The position numbers were made by a program, and so were the translations under genes. Shown here one piece after another: positions 43,177 to 52,496 of a stretch of 64,000 nt of DNA. The notes beneath the pieces are model-generated. The model had not been told where the DNA came from. It made no database searches and worked only from the letters and a program-made list of their open reading frames with translations. Source of the stretch: SZUA-442 sp963759175 (GTDB taxonomy: Bacteria > Actinomycetota > Acidimicrobiia > Spongiisociales > UBA5794); contig CAVWXP010000017.1 in the NCBI GenBank assembly GCA_963759175.1, positions 124,001-188,000 on the forward strand, written 5' to 3'. Each line of letters begins with the position of its first letter. The stretch's first letter is position 1.

Positions 43177-43944
43177 ATGGATGAGGTGTTCTCCGCCATC
43201 AATGATGCGAACCGGCGACTGCTGCTCGACGCCCTCGTCGAGCACGACGGCCAGACGCTCGGCGAGTTGTGCAGCCACCTCCCCACCATGACACGACAGG
43301 GCGTGATGAGCCACCTCGGTGTCCTCGAGCAGGCAGGGCTCATCACGACGGATCGCCGGGGACGGTCGAAGTACCACTACCTCAACCCGATCCCCATCCG
43401 GCTCGTCCACGACCGCTGGATCAGCCGGTTCGCCGTCGACCGTATCGAACGAGTCGCCGCCATCAAGAGCGCGGTCGAGAAACGAGGAGGAGCCATGGAC
43501 ACACCCACACACATCTACAAGACCTACATCCGGGGGAACGCCACCGACGTGTGGGAGGCCATCACCAACCCCGATCTCACCGAGCAGTACTTCTACGGCA
43601 CGCGCGTCCGGTCCGATTGGACCCCCGGTTCCGAGATGACGTACGCCTATCCCGACGGACGGCTCGCATCGACGGGCCACATCATCTCCATCGACCCGCC
43701 GCATCGGATGGAATTCACCTTCCACGCCCGATGGGATCCCGAAATCGAGGCCGAGGGCCCGTGCCGCGAGGTGTGGACGCTCACCGAACGCGACGATGTC
43801 GTCGAACTCGCCATCGAGCTCCACGACCTCACCGTCGACAGCCTGCGCTACCGCGATTTCACCGAGGGGCTACCGTTCATCGTCGCCGGACTCAAGAGCG
43901 TCATCGAGACGGGTCTTCCCCTGACGGCTCCGGCCGGGCGCTGA
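43177..43944 (+). CDS. ArsR-type repressor fused to SRPBCC (AHSA1-like) domain
   Basis: The 255-residue protein has an ArsR winged helix at residues 1-95 (SAINDANRRLLLDALVEHDGQTLGELCSHLPTMTRQGVMSHLGVLEQAGLI) and a START-like hydrophobic-pocket domain at 110-250 (KTYIRGNATDVWEAITNPDLTEQYFYG). The two usually occur as separate neighbouring genes; here they are one frame, so the pocket may act as ligand sensor for the repressor. The operator in its promoter implies autoregulation of this gene and the two small enzymes downstream. Confidence 0.9.
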   Translation: MDEVFSAINDANRRLLLDALVEHDGQTLGELCSHLPTMTRQGVMSHLGVLEQAGLITTDRRGRSKYHYLNPIPIRLVHDRWISRFAVDRIERVAAIKSAVEKRGGAMDTPTHIYKTYIRGNATDVWEAITNPDLTEQYFYGTRVRSDWTPGSEMTYAYPDGRLASTGHIISIDPPHRMEFTFHARWDPEIEAEGPCREVWTLTERDDVVELAIELHDLTVDSLRYRDFTEGLPFIVAGLKSVIETGLPLTAPAGR

Positions 43945-43974
43945 GCACGGCCCGTGATCATCGAGGAGGATGCG

Positions 43975-44343
43975 GTGCCCCACATCAGCTACATCGAGTT
44001 CAACAGCGGCGACCTCGAGGCGTCACGCGCCTTCTACAAGGAGGTCTTCGACTGGGACACCGAACCATGGGGTGGCGATGACTACTTCGTCCACGCCAGC
44101 CCTGACGGAGCCGGCCCCGACGCCGGCTTCGCGACATCTGAGGATGGCCAACCGATCACCGTGGCGACGATCGCCGTCGACGACCTCCCCGGGTACCTCG
44201 GGAGGGTGCTGCTTGCAGGCGGCGACATCGTGGTCCCCAGGTTCGTGATCCCCGGGGTCGGGCACGGGGCATACGTGACCGACACGACCGGGATGATCAT
44301 CGGACTCCACCAACGCGACCCCGACGCGCGAATCGAGGAGTGA
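43975..44343 (+). CDS. VOC (glyoxalase/dioxygenase-fold) family protein
   Basis: The protein is about 122 residues from the GTG at 43975, preceded by GAGGAGG. Paired beta-alpha-beta modules are visible (PHISYIEFNSGDLEASRAFYKEVFDWDTEPW; DLPGYLGRVLLAGGDIVVPRFVIPGVGHGAYVTDTTGMIIGLHQ). It is probably a metal-dependent or binding protein acting on a small molecule. It is the second gene of the ArsR-controlled operon. Confidence 0.85.
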   Translation: MPHISYIEFNSGDLEASRAFYKEVFDWDTEPWGGDDYFVHASPDGAGPDAGFATSEDGQPITVATIAVDDLPGYLGRVLLAGGDIVVPRFVIPGVGHGAYVTDTTGMIIGLHQRDPDARIEE

Positions 44344-44346
44344 ACC

Positions 44347-45072
44347 ATGCCTACTCATGACGTGAGATCCGCACCCATTGTCCTCGTGCCCGGCTTCTGG
44401 CTCGGCGCCTGGGCATGGGACGAGGTCGCCGACCATCTGCGTGGCGAAGGCTTCGAGGTCGCCGCCTTGACCCTGCCCGGCCTGGGTTCCGTCGACGAGG
44501 ACCGGTCGGCGATCACCTTCGCCGACCATGTCGACGCGATCTGCCAGGCGGTCACGGCACAGGGGCGTCCGGTCGTCCTCGCCGTCCACAGCGCCTCGGG
44601 GTCGCCAGGGTACGAGGCAACCGATCGCATCCCCGCGTCGATCGCCGCGATGGTCTACGTGGACTCCGCCCCTGCGTCCGGACCCCTCGACCCCGATTTC
44701 ACCGCCGATGAGCTCCCGATGCCGACGCTCGATGACCTCGCTTCGGACGAGAACGTGGACGGGCTCAGCGACGAACACCTCTCACGGTTCCGGGACCGTG
44801 CCGTACCCCAACCCGGTGCATCACTGCGGGAGGGACCGACCCTTCACGACGATGCTCGTCTCGAAGTGCCGTCCACGGTCATCTGCACGGGCTTCTCTTC
44901 GGATCAGGTCAAGGCAGCCGTCGCCGAGGGCTATCCGTGGCTGGGTGGTCTCGCCGAGCTGCAGGACGTGACGTACATCGACCTGCCGACCAGCCACTGG
45001 CCGATGTGGTCACGACCAGACGACCTCGCCGCCATCATCGGCGATATCGCCCGGTCAGCTGCTGCGACCTGA
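44347..45072 (+). CDS. Alpha/beta-hydrolase fold esterase-like protein
   Basis: The 241-residue protein has the oxyanion loop PGFWLGAWAWDEVADHL, a nucleophile elbow VHSASGSPG (catalytic serine in HSASG) and the late histidine in SHWPMWS. It resembles plant-type methylesterase or hydroxynitrile-lyase relatives. It is the last gene of the ArsR-SRPBCC operon and ends tail-to-tail with the P-type ATPase, overlapping it by 18 bases. Confidence 0.85.
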   Translation: MPTHDVRSAPIVLVPGFWLGAWAWDEVADHLRGEGFEVAALTLPGLGSVDEDRSAITFADHVDAICQAVTAQGRPVVLAVHSASGSPGYEATDRIPASIAAMVYVDSAPASGPLDPDFTADELPMPTLDDLASDENVDGLSDEHLSRFRDRAVPQPGASLREGPTLHDDARLEVPSTVICTGFSSDQVKAAVAEGYPWLGGLAELQDVTYIDLPTSHWPMWSRPDDLAAIIGDIARSAAAT

Positions 45073-47793
45073 CACCGGGACCCGCCGAGCCGAGCGACGC
45101 AGGAACACCTTGTAGACCTCGACGGTCGAGAGCACCAGCAGACCGCCAGTCAGGGCGATACCCAGATGGACGGGATCGAGCGCTTCGGTACCGAACACGA
45201 CCTGGAGGAACGGCACGTAGAGGATCGCCATGTGGGCAGCGAGCCCCACACCGACGGCCGCGAGCATGGCCCGATTCGAGAACACGCCGACCGTCAGCAG
45301 CGAGTTCTTCTCGGCCCGCACCTCGAGCGCCAGCGCGAGCTGGCCGAAGATGAGGACGGTGAACAGCACGGACTGCCACGTCGAGTCGCCGGAGTTCCAG
45401 AGCAAGAAGCCGGGAACGAGGGTCACCACCGACAACACCAGTCCGAAGATCGCGATGAACCGCGTGGTCCCACCGCCGAAGATCGACTCGGTCGCCGAGC
45501 GCGGTGGTCGCTTCATCACATCGTCCTCTGCCTGTTCGACACCGAGGGCCAGCGCGGGGAGCCCGTCCGTGACGAGGTTCATCCACAAGATCTGGAGCGG
45601 GAGCAAGGGCAGGGGCATCCCGAACAACGGTCCAAGGATCATGACGAGGATCTCGGACGTGTTGCAGGTCAGGAGGTACTTGATGAACTTCCTGATGTTG
45701 TCATAGATGACCCGTCCCTCCTCGACCGCCGCGACGATCGTGGCGTAGTTGTCATCGAGCAACACCATGTCCGCTGCCTGTTTGGACACATCGGTGCCGG
45801 TGATGCCCATGGCGATGCCGATGTCCGCCTTCTTGAGGGCAGGGGCGTCGTTGACACCGTCGCCGGTCATCGCGACGAGCTCGCCCCCGGCTTGCAGCGC
45901 GGTGATGAGGTCGATCTTGTGTTCCGGTGAGACCCGTGCGAACACCGACACGGTGTGGGCCACCTGCTCCACCTCTTCGTCGGTCATCGCATCGAGTTCG
46001 GGACCGTCGATCACACGGTCGTCGTCGGTGACGCCTATGGCCCTGGCGATGTGGCTCGCCGTGAGGTGATGGTCGCCGGTGATCATCACCGGCCGGATGC
46101 CAGCGGACAAGGTGTCGGCGATCGCCCCGGGAACCGCCTCGCGGGGCGGATCGATGATGCCGAACATCCCGACGAACACCAGTCCTTCCTCGGTTCGCTC
46201 GTGCGGATCGGGAGCCTCGGCCTGCTTCACCGCCATACCGAGGACTCGCATGCCCTCGGCTGCCAGTCGCTCCTCGGCCGCGATGACCCGCGCACGGAGC
46301 ACATCGTCGATGTCGAGGACCTGGTCGTGCATCCACACCCGGTCGGAGTGTTCCAACAGCCCTGCGACGGCGCCCTTCGTGAACGCAACGTATGCGGGGA
46401 GCCGGTCTGCGTAGACATCGAACAGGGAGGACAGGAACTCGGGTACGGACCTCGGTGACTCGGGCACCCTGTGGATCGTCGTCATCCGCTTGCGTGTGGA
46501 GTCGAACGGGACCTCGCCGACGCGAGGCATGAGATCCTCGAGATCCGGTTTGAGGAGTCCGAGGTGCGCTCCGACGACCACGAGGGCACCTTCGGTCGGG
46601 TCGCCGACCGCGCTGAATCCCCCGTTCGACCGCAGGCTGGCGTCGTTGCACAGCACGCCCGTGAGGAGGGCCAGCTCGATGGAAGGGAGGGCAGCACCGG
46701 AAGGAAGCGCGTCGTGCTCGAACTCGACCTGATGGTCTGCCACATCGAGGACGACGGCGGTCATGCGGTTCTCGGTCAGCGTTCCGGTCTTGTCCGTGCC
46801 GATGATGCTCACCGAGCCGAGCGTCTCGACCGCGGGCAGCGATCGGATGAGGGCCTGTCGTTTGAGCATCCGCTGGGCGCCGAGGGACAAGGCGATCGTC
46901 ACCACGGCCGGAAGGGCTTCGGGGATGGCGGCCACGGCGAGGCTCACCGAGGTGAGCAGGAGCGTCTCGATGTCATCGCCCCTGAGGAGACCCAGGATGA
47001 ACAGCACCAGCACCAGGGCACCGGCCACACCGGCGAGGACCTTGCCGAGGTGGTCGAGCCGCTGCTGGAGCGGCGTCCGCTCGTCCTCGACTCCCTGGAT
47101 GAGGGCCGCGATCCGTCCCAGCTCGGTGTCCATGCCCGTTGCCGTGACCGCCACTTCCCCTCGGCCACGGGTCACGATCGTGCCGCTGTAGACCATGTTC
47201 ACCCGATCGCCGAGGGACTGGGTGGACGAGAAGACCACGGCGGCGTCCTTCGACACCGGTTCAGACTCGCCGGTGAGCGCAGCTTCTTCGACCTGGAGGT
47301 TGCTGGATGCAACGATCCTTCCATCGGCGGGCACGACGTTGCCCGTCTCGAGCAGGAGCCGATCGCCGGGAACGATCTCGGTCGATGACACTTCGACGAT
47401 CCCACCCGATCGGCGAAGTCGCACCATCGGCACGGCCATCTGCTTGAGGGCCTCCATCGCTTCTTCGGCCTTCGACTCCTGCACGTAACCCATCACGGCG
47501 TTGAGGATGATGATCGCGACGATCGCCACCGCCTCGATCCAATCGCCGAGCACGCCCGAGATCACGGCAGCCACGACGAGGACGTAGGTCAGGAACGCAC
47601 GGAACTGGGCGACGAGGATGGCGACCCTGCTCCGGCCACCGGCCTCTTCTATCTGATTCGGCCCGTGGGTCGCGAGTCGATCCCGTACCTCGGACTGCGC
47701 CAAGCCCTCATCCGGGGATCCCAACGCGGCCGCCGCGTCGGCACCGCTCAGCTGGGACCAATCATTGGATTGGGCGGTGACGCCTTCGGCCAA
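45055..47793 (-). CDS. P2-type cation-transporting ATPase (Ca2+-type)
   Basis: The 912-residue protein has all P-type landmarks: N-terminal cation ATPase domain, TGES (174-177), ion-site IPEALPAVVT, phosphorylated D334 in DKTGTLT, KGA nucleotide motif, TGDGVNDAPALKKADIGIAMG hinge and a six-helix C-terminal cation domain (NLVTDGLPALALG). Helix-4 PEALP and the NLVTDGLPA helix-6 motif fit SERCA/PMR1-like calcium (or manganese) exporters. It is intact and monocistronic, or at most coupled to the M20 gene one base upstream. Confidence 0.92.
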   Translation of the reverse strand: MAEGVTAQSNDWSQLSGADAAAALGSPDEGLAQSEVRDRLATHGPNQIEEAGGRSRVAILVAQFRAFLTYVLVVAAVISGVLGDWIEAVAIVAIIILNAVMGYVQESKAEEAMEALKQMAVPMVRLRRSGGIVEVSSTEIVPGDRLLLETGNVVPADGRIVASSNLQVEEAALTGESEPVSKDAAVVFSSTQSLGDRVNMVYSGTIVTRGRGEVAVTATGMDTELGRIAALIQGVEDERTPLQQRLDHLGKVLAGVAGALVLVLFILGLLRGDDIETLLLTSVSLAVAAIPEALPAVVTIALSLGAQRMLKRQALIRSLPAVETLGSVSIIGTDKTGTLTENRMTAVVLDVADHQVEFEHDALPSGAALPSIELALLTGVLCNDASLRSNGGFSAVGDPTEGALVVVGAHLGLLKPDLEDLMPRVGEVPFDSTRKRMTTIHRVPESPRSVPEFLSSLFDVYADRLPAYVAFTKGAVAGLLEHSDRVWMHDQVLDIDDVLRARVIAAEERLAAEGMRVLGMAVKQAEAPDPHERTEEGLVFVGMFGIIDPPREAVPGAIADTLSAGIRPVMITGDHHLTASHIARAIGVTDDDRVIDGPELDAMTDEEVEQVAHTVSVFARVSPEHKIDLITALQAGGELVAMTGDGVNDAPALKKADIGIAMGITGTDVSKQAADMVLLDDNYATIVAAVEEGRVIYDNIRKFIKYLLTCNTSEILVMILGPLFGMPLPLLPLQILWMNLVTDGLPALALGVEQAEDDVMKRPPRSATESIFGGGTTRFIAIFGLVLSVVTLVPGFLLWNSGDSTWQSVLFTVLIFGQLALALEVRAEKNSLLTVGVFSNRAMLAAVGVGLAAHMAILYVPFLQVVFGTEALDPVHLGIALTGGLLVLSTVEVYKVFLRRSARRVPVSGRSS

Positions 47794-48945
47794 TCAGTAC
47801 TCCCCGAGCTCGGACCAGCGGTCGCCCTCAGCGAGGTCGATGATCGTTCCGGCCATGGCGAGGGCCCCGTCGCGGATCGCACGCATGCCGTCGTCGGTGA
47901 TCGTGTGCGCAGCGAAGGCACGTTGATGGGGGCTGGCGCCGTCGGCGTTGATCCCCAACATCGGGTGGATAGCAGGGACTTCGTACGACACGTTTCCCAT
48001 GTCGGTGGATCCGGCACCCTCCTTGTCGGTGTCCCGACTCCACGGCATCGGACGTCCGAGTGCCTCGGAGTTCTGCTGGAACAGGGTCGCGAGGAGGGTG
48101 TCGTTGCGCATGTCGGAATAGGCATGGCCGGACGGTGTGACCTCGAACGTGCATCCGGTGGCCCGGGCTGCGGCTTCGAAGCACGCGATGACCTGTGGGT
48201 AGAGCACCTCGAGGCGTTCCGCGGTCACGGACCGCACGTACCACGACATCGAGGTCCGATCGGGGATGACGTTGGGTGCCGATCCTCCGTGGGTGATGAC
48301 ACCGTGGAGACGGTCACTGTCGAGGATCCTCTGGCGAAGCATCGACACGTTCACATACGCCTGCACGGCGGCATCGAGGGCGTTGATGCCCTCGTGTGGT
48401 GCCGAGGAGGCATGGCTCTCCTTGCCGAAGAACTCCACGTCGATGTGCTTGATGGCGAGGGCCTGGATGTCGACCGTGTCCATCGTCGACGGGTGAATCA
48501 TCATCGAGGCCGCGGCGCCGCGGAAGGCCCCGGCCTCGATGAGGTCGACCTTGCCGCCGCGGTGCTCCTCGGCCGGTGTGCCGAGCACCGTGATGCGGAT
48601 GCCGAGGTCCTCGGCGACCGGGGCCACCGCGATACCGGCACCGAGTCCGGCGTTGCAGATGATGTTGTGGCCGCAGGCCTGTCCCACCTCGGGGAGGGCA
48701 TCCATCTCGGCGCACACGATGACCTCGGGTCCCGATGAACCCGCCCGAGCAACGAATGCGGTGTCCAGCCCGTAGGCCGGGTACTCGACGGTGAATCCCG
48801 CATCGGAGAGGATGTCGACGGCTCGGCGGGACGTCTCGTACTCCTCGAAGGCGATCTCGGGGTTCTCGTACATCCAGCGGGAGAGCTCCTGGAGCCTCGG
48901 TTCGAAGCGCTCGAATTGCTCCCGTGCTCGTTGCTTGTTGGTCAC
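47794..48945 (-). CDS. M20-family amidohydrolase
   Basis: The 383-residue protein from the GTG at 48945 (GAGAGG upstream) has the M20 metal ligands: C and H in ACGHNIICN, EE in GTPAEEHRGGK and the dimerisation domain HIDVEFFGKESHASSAPHEGINALDA. It resembles aminobenzoyl-glutamate, indole-acetyl-amino-acid or N-acyl-amino-acid hydrolases. It ends one base before the ATPase start. The substrate is unknown. Confidence 0.9.
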   Translation of the reverse strand: MTNKQRAREQFERFEPRLQELSRWMYENPEIAFEEYETSRRAVDILSDAGFTVEYPAYGLDTAFVARAGSSGPEVIVCAEMDALPEVGQACGHNIICNAGLGAGIAVAPVAEDLGIRITVLGTPAEEHRGGKVDLIEAGAFRGAAASMMIHPSTMDTVDIQALAIKHIDVEFFGKESHASSAPHEGINALDAAVQAYVNVSMLRQRILDSDRLHGVITHGGSAPNVIPDRTSMSWYVRSVTAERLEVLYPQVIACFEAAARATGCTFEVTPSGHAYSDMRNDTLLATLFQQNSEALGRPMPWSRDTDKEGAGSTDMGNVSYEVPAIHPMLGINADGASPHQRAFAAHTITDDGMRAIRDGALAMAGTIIDLAEGDRWSELGEY

Positions 48946-49082
48946 GTCCACCTCTCTCTGACCTCGGCGGTGGCTGATGTGCTCATTGGCCGCCACTCAG
49001 GTCAGGCTAGACCCCGCCGTCGACGCGCGAGGCCAGGTCGCAAGTCGACCAGCCTCCGTACCATGGACCCAGAGGAGGTTCC

Positions 49083-49430
49083 ATGGGTCACTATCACGAC
49101 GAGATGCGTTCGAATCAGGAGTCCGCGAAGGAGCTGAGGGCACTCATCCCCGGTACCTACGACGGCTTCGTCCAGATGCACAAGGCGAGCTTCGCCGAGG
49201 GCGAACTGTCCACGAAGGTCAAGGAATTGATCGCGGTGGCGATCGCCGTGACCGACAAATGCGAGGGGTGCATCGCCGCCCACACACGCACTGCCGTTCG
49301 CCACGGCGCCACCGAGATGGAATTCGCCGAGATGCTCGGCGTTGCTATCGACATGAACGGCGGACCGGGAACGGTCTACGCACCCAAGGCATGGGCTGCC
49401 TACAAGGAATTCAAGGAACGCTACGGATGA
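49083..49430 (+). CDS. AhpD/carboxymuconolactone-decarboxylase-like protein
   Basis: The 115-residue helical protein has the peroxidase-type CxxC site CEGCIAAHTRTAVRHGATEMEFAEML and KVKELIAVAIAVTDK upstream. Such proteins act as alkylhydroperoxidases with thiol partners. The stop overlaps the lgt start (ATGA), so the two are coupled. Confidence 0.9.
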   Translation: MGHYHDEMRSNQESAKELRALIPGTYDGFVQMHKASFAEGELSTKVKELIAVAIAVTDKCEGCIAAHTRTAVRHGATEMEFAEMLGVAIDMNGGPGTVYAPKAWAAYKEFKERYG

Positions 49431-50311
49431 ACCTGATCGCCGCGATCCCGTCGCCGGCCCAGAACACGATCGAGATCGGGCCCCTGACGATCCACTTCTA
49501 TGGGATCCTCATCGCGCTCGGCGTGGTCGTGGCGATCATCGTGTCCCGTCATCGCTACGTGCGATTCGGGGGCAACGCCGAGCTGTTCGAGAAGGTGGCC
49601 ATCTGGGCCGTGGTGATCGGCTTCATCGGGGCACGCCTCGCCTACGTTTCGACCCATCTGTCGCGATTCGACGGTCGACCGTGGGCCGTGATCTACATCT
49701 GGGAGGGCGGCCTCGCCCTCTACGGCGGAATCGTCGCCGGGGCCATCACGATCATCTACCTCGTGAACAAACACCACGGCGACCTGTTCGCGATCGGTGA
49801 CGCCATTGCCGTCGGGTTGCCGCTCGCTCAGGCGATCGGGCGCTTCGGCAACTACTTCAACCAGGAGCTGTTCGGCACCCCGAGCGATCTGCCGTGGGCG
49901 ATCATCATCGATCCGGCGCGCAGGCCCGCCGGGTATGAGGAGTTCGAGACGTTCCATCCGACCTTCGCGTACGAGGCCATTTGGAATGCGCTGATCCTCG
50001 TGCCGGTGATCCTCCTGTTGGAGAGGAGCGGCAAGCTCGCCAAGGGTGCGTCGTGGGGTATCTACGTCGCCATGTACGCCATGATCCGGTTCGGCACCGA
50101 GCTGTTGCGCACCGACACCACCTTCCGCTTCCTCGGCATCAGCCGCAACGGGTGGGTATCCGTCGCTGCATTCCTCGGTGGTGTTGCGTGGGTCGTGTGG
50201 ACGCAGCGGCGCAACGAACGCCGGACACTCGTCGGTGAGCCGACGTTCTTCTCGCCTCAGCCGGCGACAACCGATGCTCCGACCGTGGAAGCTGGCGCCG
50301 AGGAGGAGTGA
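49427..50311 (+). CDS. lgt: Prolipoprotein diacylglyceryl transferase
   Basis: The 294-residue membrane enzyme has seven helices, HFYGILIALGVVVAI, a YGGIVAGAI loop and the Lgt signature GRFGNYFNQELFG. It attaches diacylglycerol to the lipobox cysteine of prelipoproteins, of which this window encodes at least four (19078, 20892, 34925, 57348). A short proline-rich cytoplasmic tail is added at the C-terminus. Confidence 0.96.
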   Translation: MNLIAAIPSPAQNTIEIGPLTIHFYGILIALGVVVAIIVSRHRYVRFGGNAELFEKVAIWAVVIGFIGARLAYVSTHLSRFDGRPWAVIYIWEGGLALYGGIVAGAITIIYLVNKHHGDLFAIGDAIAVGLPLAQAIGRFGNYFNQELFGTPSDLPWAIIIDPARRPAGYEEFETFHPTFAYEAIWNALILVPVILLLERSGKLAKGASWGIYVAMYAMIRFGTELLRTDTTFRFLGISRNGWVSVAAFLGGVAWVVWTQRRNERRTLVGEPTFFSPQPATTDAPTVEAGAEEE

Positions 50312-50332
50312 GCCGAGGGCCGTCCGTCGTGA

Positions 50333-50723
50333 TCAGGAGGCTGCGGCCAATTGATCCCGGATCTGGGTCAGGAGCTCCACCTCCGTTGGTGCGTCTTCGG
50401 TGATGTCGTCGTCAATCATGCCCAGTGCGTCGACGCCATGCGTTCATCGGCTTGACGAAGAAGAAGAACAAGCCCAATGCAACGAGGAAGAAGCTCACGA
50501 GCGATGTCAGGAACGTACCGATCGTGATCTGTGAGTCGTTGATCGTCCAGACGATGGCATCGAAGTTCGGCTCACCGAACGGGATGGCGACGATCGGCAT
50601 GATGACGTTGTCCACGAGACTGGTCACCAGGTCCCTGAAGATGGCTCCCATGACGAAGCCGACTGCGATGTCGACCATGTTCCCGTTCGCGATGAACTCC
50701 TGGAACTCCGAACGCATTGACAT
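50333..50723 (-). CDS. mscL: Large-conductance mechanosensitive channel MscL, apparent frameshift near the C-terminus
   Basis: Residues 1-100 match MscL: amphipathic FQEFIANGNMVDIAVGFVMGAIF, two membrane helices and FVKPMNAW after helix 2. The current frame then stops at 50412. One base over (near 50440) it continues as VDALGMIDDDITEDAPTEVELLTQIRDQLAAAS to a stop at 50333-50335, which is the expected C-terminal helical bundle. Loss of that helix is tolerated in MscL, so even the short form may gate. An indel in the sequence is equally possible. Confidence 0.87.
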
Positions 50724-50800
50724 GCACGACCTCCTCGATCGCTGTGCGAGGCGAGGCTACGTCCCTTGGGCGACGAAGCAGGGCATTGTCGAACCGACGG

Positions 50801-51854
50801 TCAGCCCGTGGCCTTGTCGGCGATCCAGGCCGTGATGGGGGCAGGCATCTCGGCCGGGCGATCGCCCCAGTCGTAGACGACGACCGACCCGGCGGCGGCG
50901 TCATGGAACCCGCGCCGTTCAGGTCCGAAGAGGATCCCCAGGCAACCGAGGCCGAAGAACCCGACTGAGACCGGCAGCGTGAGGGTGCGGACCAGCGCCT
51001 GCCTCCCGTTGAGGACCTCTCCTTGTCTATTCAGCACGCGGAGCCCCAAGACGCTCATACCCGCGGTCTTACCGGCCACCGAGTACGAGACGACGTGATA
51101 GGCGAACGACCACGACACGAGCACGAGCAGCGCAACGATGCTCTGGACTCCGCTCTCCACATCCAGCGACGAGAACAGCTCCACGATGAACGCAAGTCCG
51201 AATCCGATCAGCAGGAATCCGATCCACACAAACGCCATATCGGCGGCGAACGCCAGTGCCCTGGTGACGGGTCCCGCGTAGTGTCCTGTGATCTGGCCGC
51301 GACCCTCCTTGTCGACAGCGGTGCCGCCGACGACGGTCTCCAGCATCTCGGGTGCATCGGGTCGGGTCTCGGGATCACGACCCCGGACGCGGTAGGCCGC
51401 CCGGCCGACGATCGTGTCGAGGGCAACGAGTTGGCGGCGGAAGACATCGAGGGCGGAACCGGCGAGGGCCCCGGTCGAGTCGCGGACGATGTCGGGTATC
51501 CCGGCACGCACGACGAGGGCCTCGACATCGACCCTGTCCATGAAGGCATCGATGTCGACGCGGTCGAGCAAGGCGGTTGGCGTCGACCCGGTCCATCAAC
51601 TCATTGACGTCCACCCGATCGAGCAGCCGGTTGACGTCGACCCGATCGAGCAGGGCATCGGGGTCGACCCGATCGAGCAGGGCATTGACGTCGACCTTGT
51701 CGAGGAACGCATCGGGTTCGACGACGTCGGCCATGGCCCCGGTGGCTCGACGGGCGAAGCGTGCGACGAGGCCATCATCGCTTCCACCAGTCCCATGGTC
51801 CTGTCGCGCCATGGCGGCAGCGATCACGAGCAGGGCGACATGACGTTCGATCAT
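50801..51854 (-). CDS. RDD-family membrane protein with N-terminal DRVD repeats, apparent frameshift
   Basis: An N-terminal part beginning about 51854 contains five or six decapeptide repeats (LLDRVDVNALLDRVDPDA...), each coded by a 30-base DNA unit. The frame slips near 51570-51580 inside the repeats and continues LLDRVDIDAFMDRVDVEAL, then an RDD domain with three or four membrane helices (ALAFAADMAFVWIG; SYSVAGKTAGMSVLGLRV). Such RDD proteins are common in actinobacteria; their role in transport or stress is unsettled. Indel and repeat-slippage explanations are both open. The start is uncertain. Confidence 0.72.
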
Positions 51855-51905
51855 GTGCGGTGACGATATCGCATCCCGGAGCGCCACGTCGACCGCCGAG
51901 CCTCT

Positions 51906-51959
51906 CCGTTCTTGCGTAACTGGTATCCGGACGTGCGGATGGGATCTACGCAAGAACGG
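51906..51959. repeat. GTTCTTGCGTA hairpin repeat, copy 6
   Basis: 13-bp perfect ends CCGTTCTTGCGTA, second-type centre. It ends 21 bases before the nitroreductase stop and lies upstream of the RDD gene. Confidence 0.85.
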
Positions 51960-51980
51960 TGATCACGGCTGGTCGGGGGG

Positions 51981-52421
51981 TCAGGCGGTTCGTACGAGTC
52001 GGATCACGGGAATCACGCGATCCGTCTTCTTCTCGTATCCGTCGAAGAACGCCATTGCATCGACCATCTTCGCCCAGGCTGCCGTGCGCTCATCGCCTTC
52101 GAGGACGATGGCCTCGGCTTCGTAGAAGTCCCCTCGGTTGCGGACCCACACCTGCGGATCGGCGGCGAGGTTGCGGTACCAGGCCGGGTGGTCGGGTGCA
52201 CCGCCCTTGGAGGCGACGATGATGAGGTCGTCACCGTCGTGCACCGACACGAGCGGGACCCGGCGCACCACGCCCGATGTGCGACCCGTCACATACAACA
52301 GGATGAGCCGGTCTGCATAGGGATGATCGACCTCGGCGCCATCAGTCGCGAGATACTGGTGGGCCTGTTCCGCTATCGGCGGATGGGGGCTGTCGACGGC
52401 GGCGAGTTCGATCTCATGCAT
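51981..52421 (-). CDS. Deazaflavin (F420)-dependent nitroreductase-family protein
   Basis: The 146-residue Ddn-type split barrel reads LILLYVTGRTSGVVRRVPLVSVHDGDDLIIVASKGGAPDHPAWYRNLAADPQVWV, with a longer N-terminus than the paralogue at 32830. It is predicted to use F420H2. The gene is bracketed by repeat copies 6 and 7. Confidence 0.87.
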   Translation of the reverse strand: MHEIELAAVDSPHPPIAEQAHQYLATDGAEVDHPYADRLILLYVTGRTSGVVRRVPLVSVHDGDDLIIVASKGGAPDHPAWYRNLAADPQVWVRNRGDFYEAEAIVLEGDERTAAWAKMVDAMAFFDGYEKKTDRVIPVIRLVRTA

Positions 52422-52438
52422 GGTGGTCCCAGCTCTCT

Positions 52439-52489
52439 GTTCTTGCGTAAATGGCGTTCATCCTACGTGAACGCCATGTACGCAAGAAC
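52439..52489. repeat. GTTCTTGCGTA hairpin repeat, copy 7
   Basis: First-type copy: GTTCTTGCGTAA with inner ATGGCGTTCA arms, one unpaired base. It ends seven bases before the aapP stop. Confidence 0.87.
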
Positions 52490-52496
52490 GGAAGCG

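Noticed and set aside
51590..51740. 30-base repeats resembling a short repeat array
   Set aside because: They encode the DRVD decapeptides of the RDD protein and have no unique spacers.
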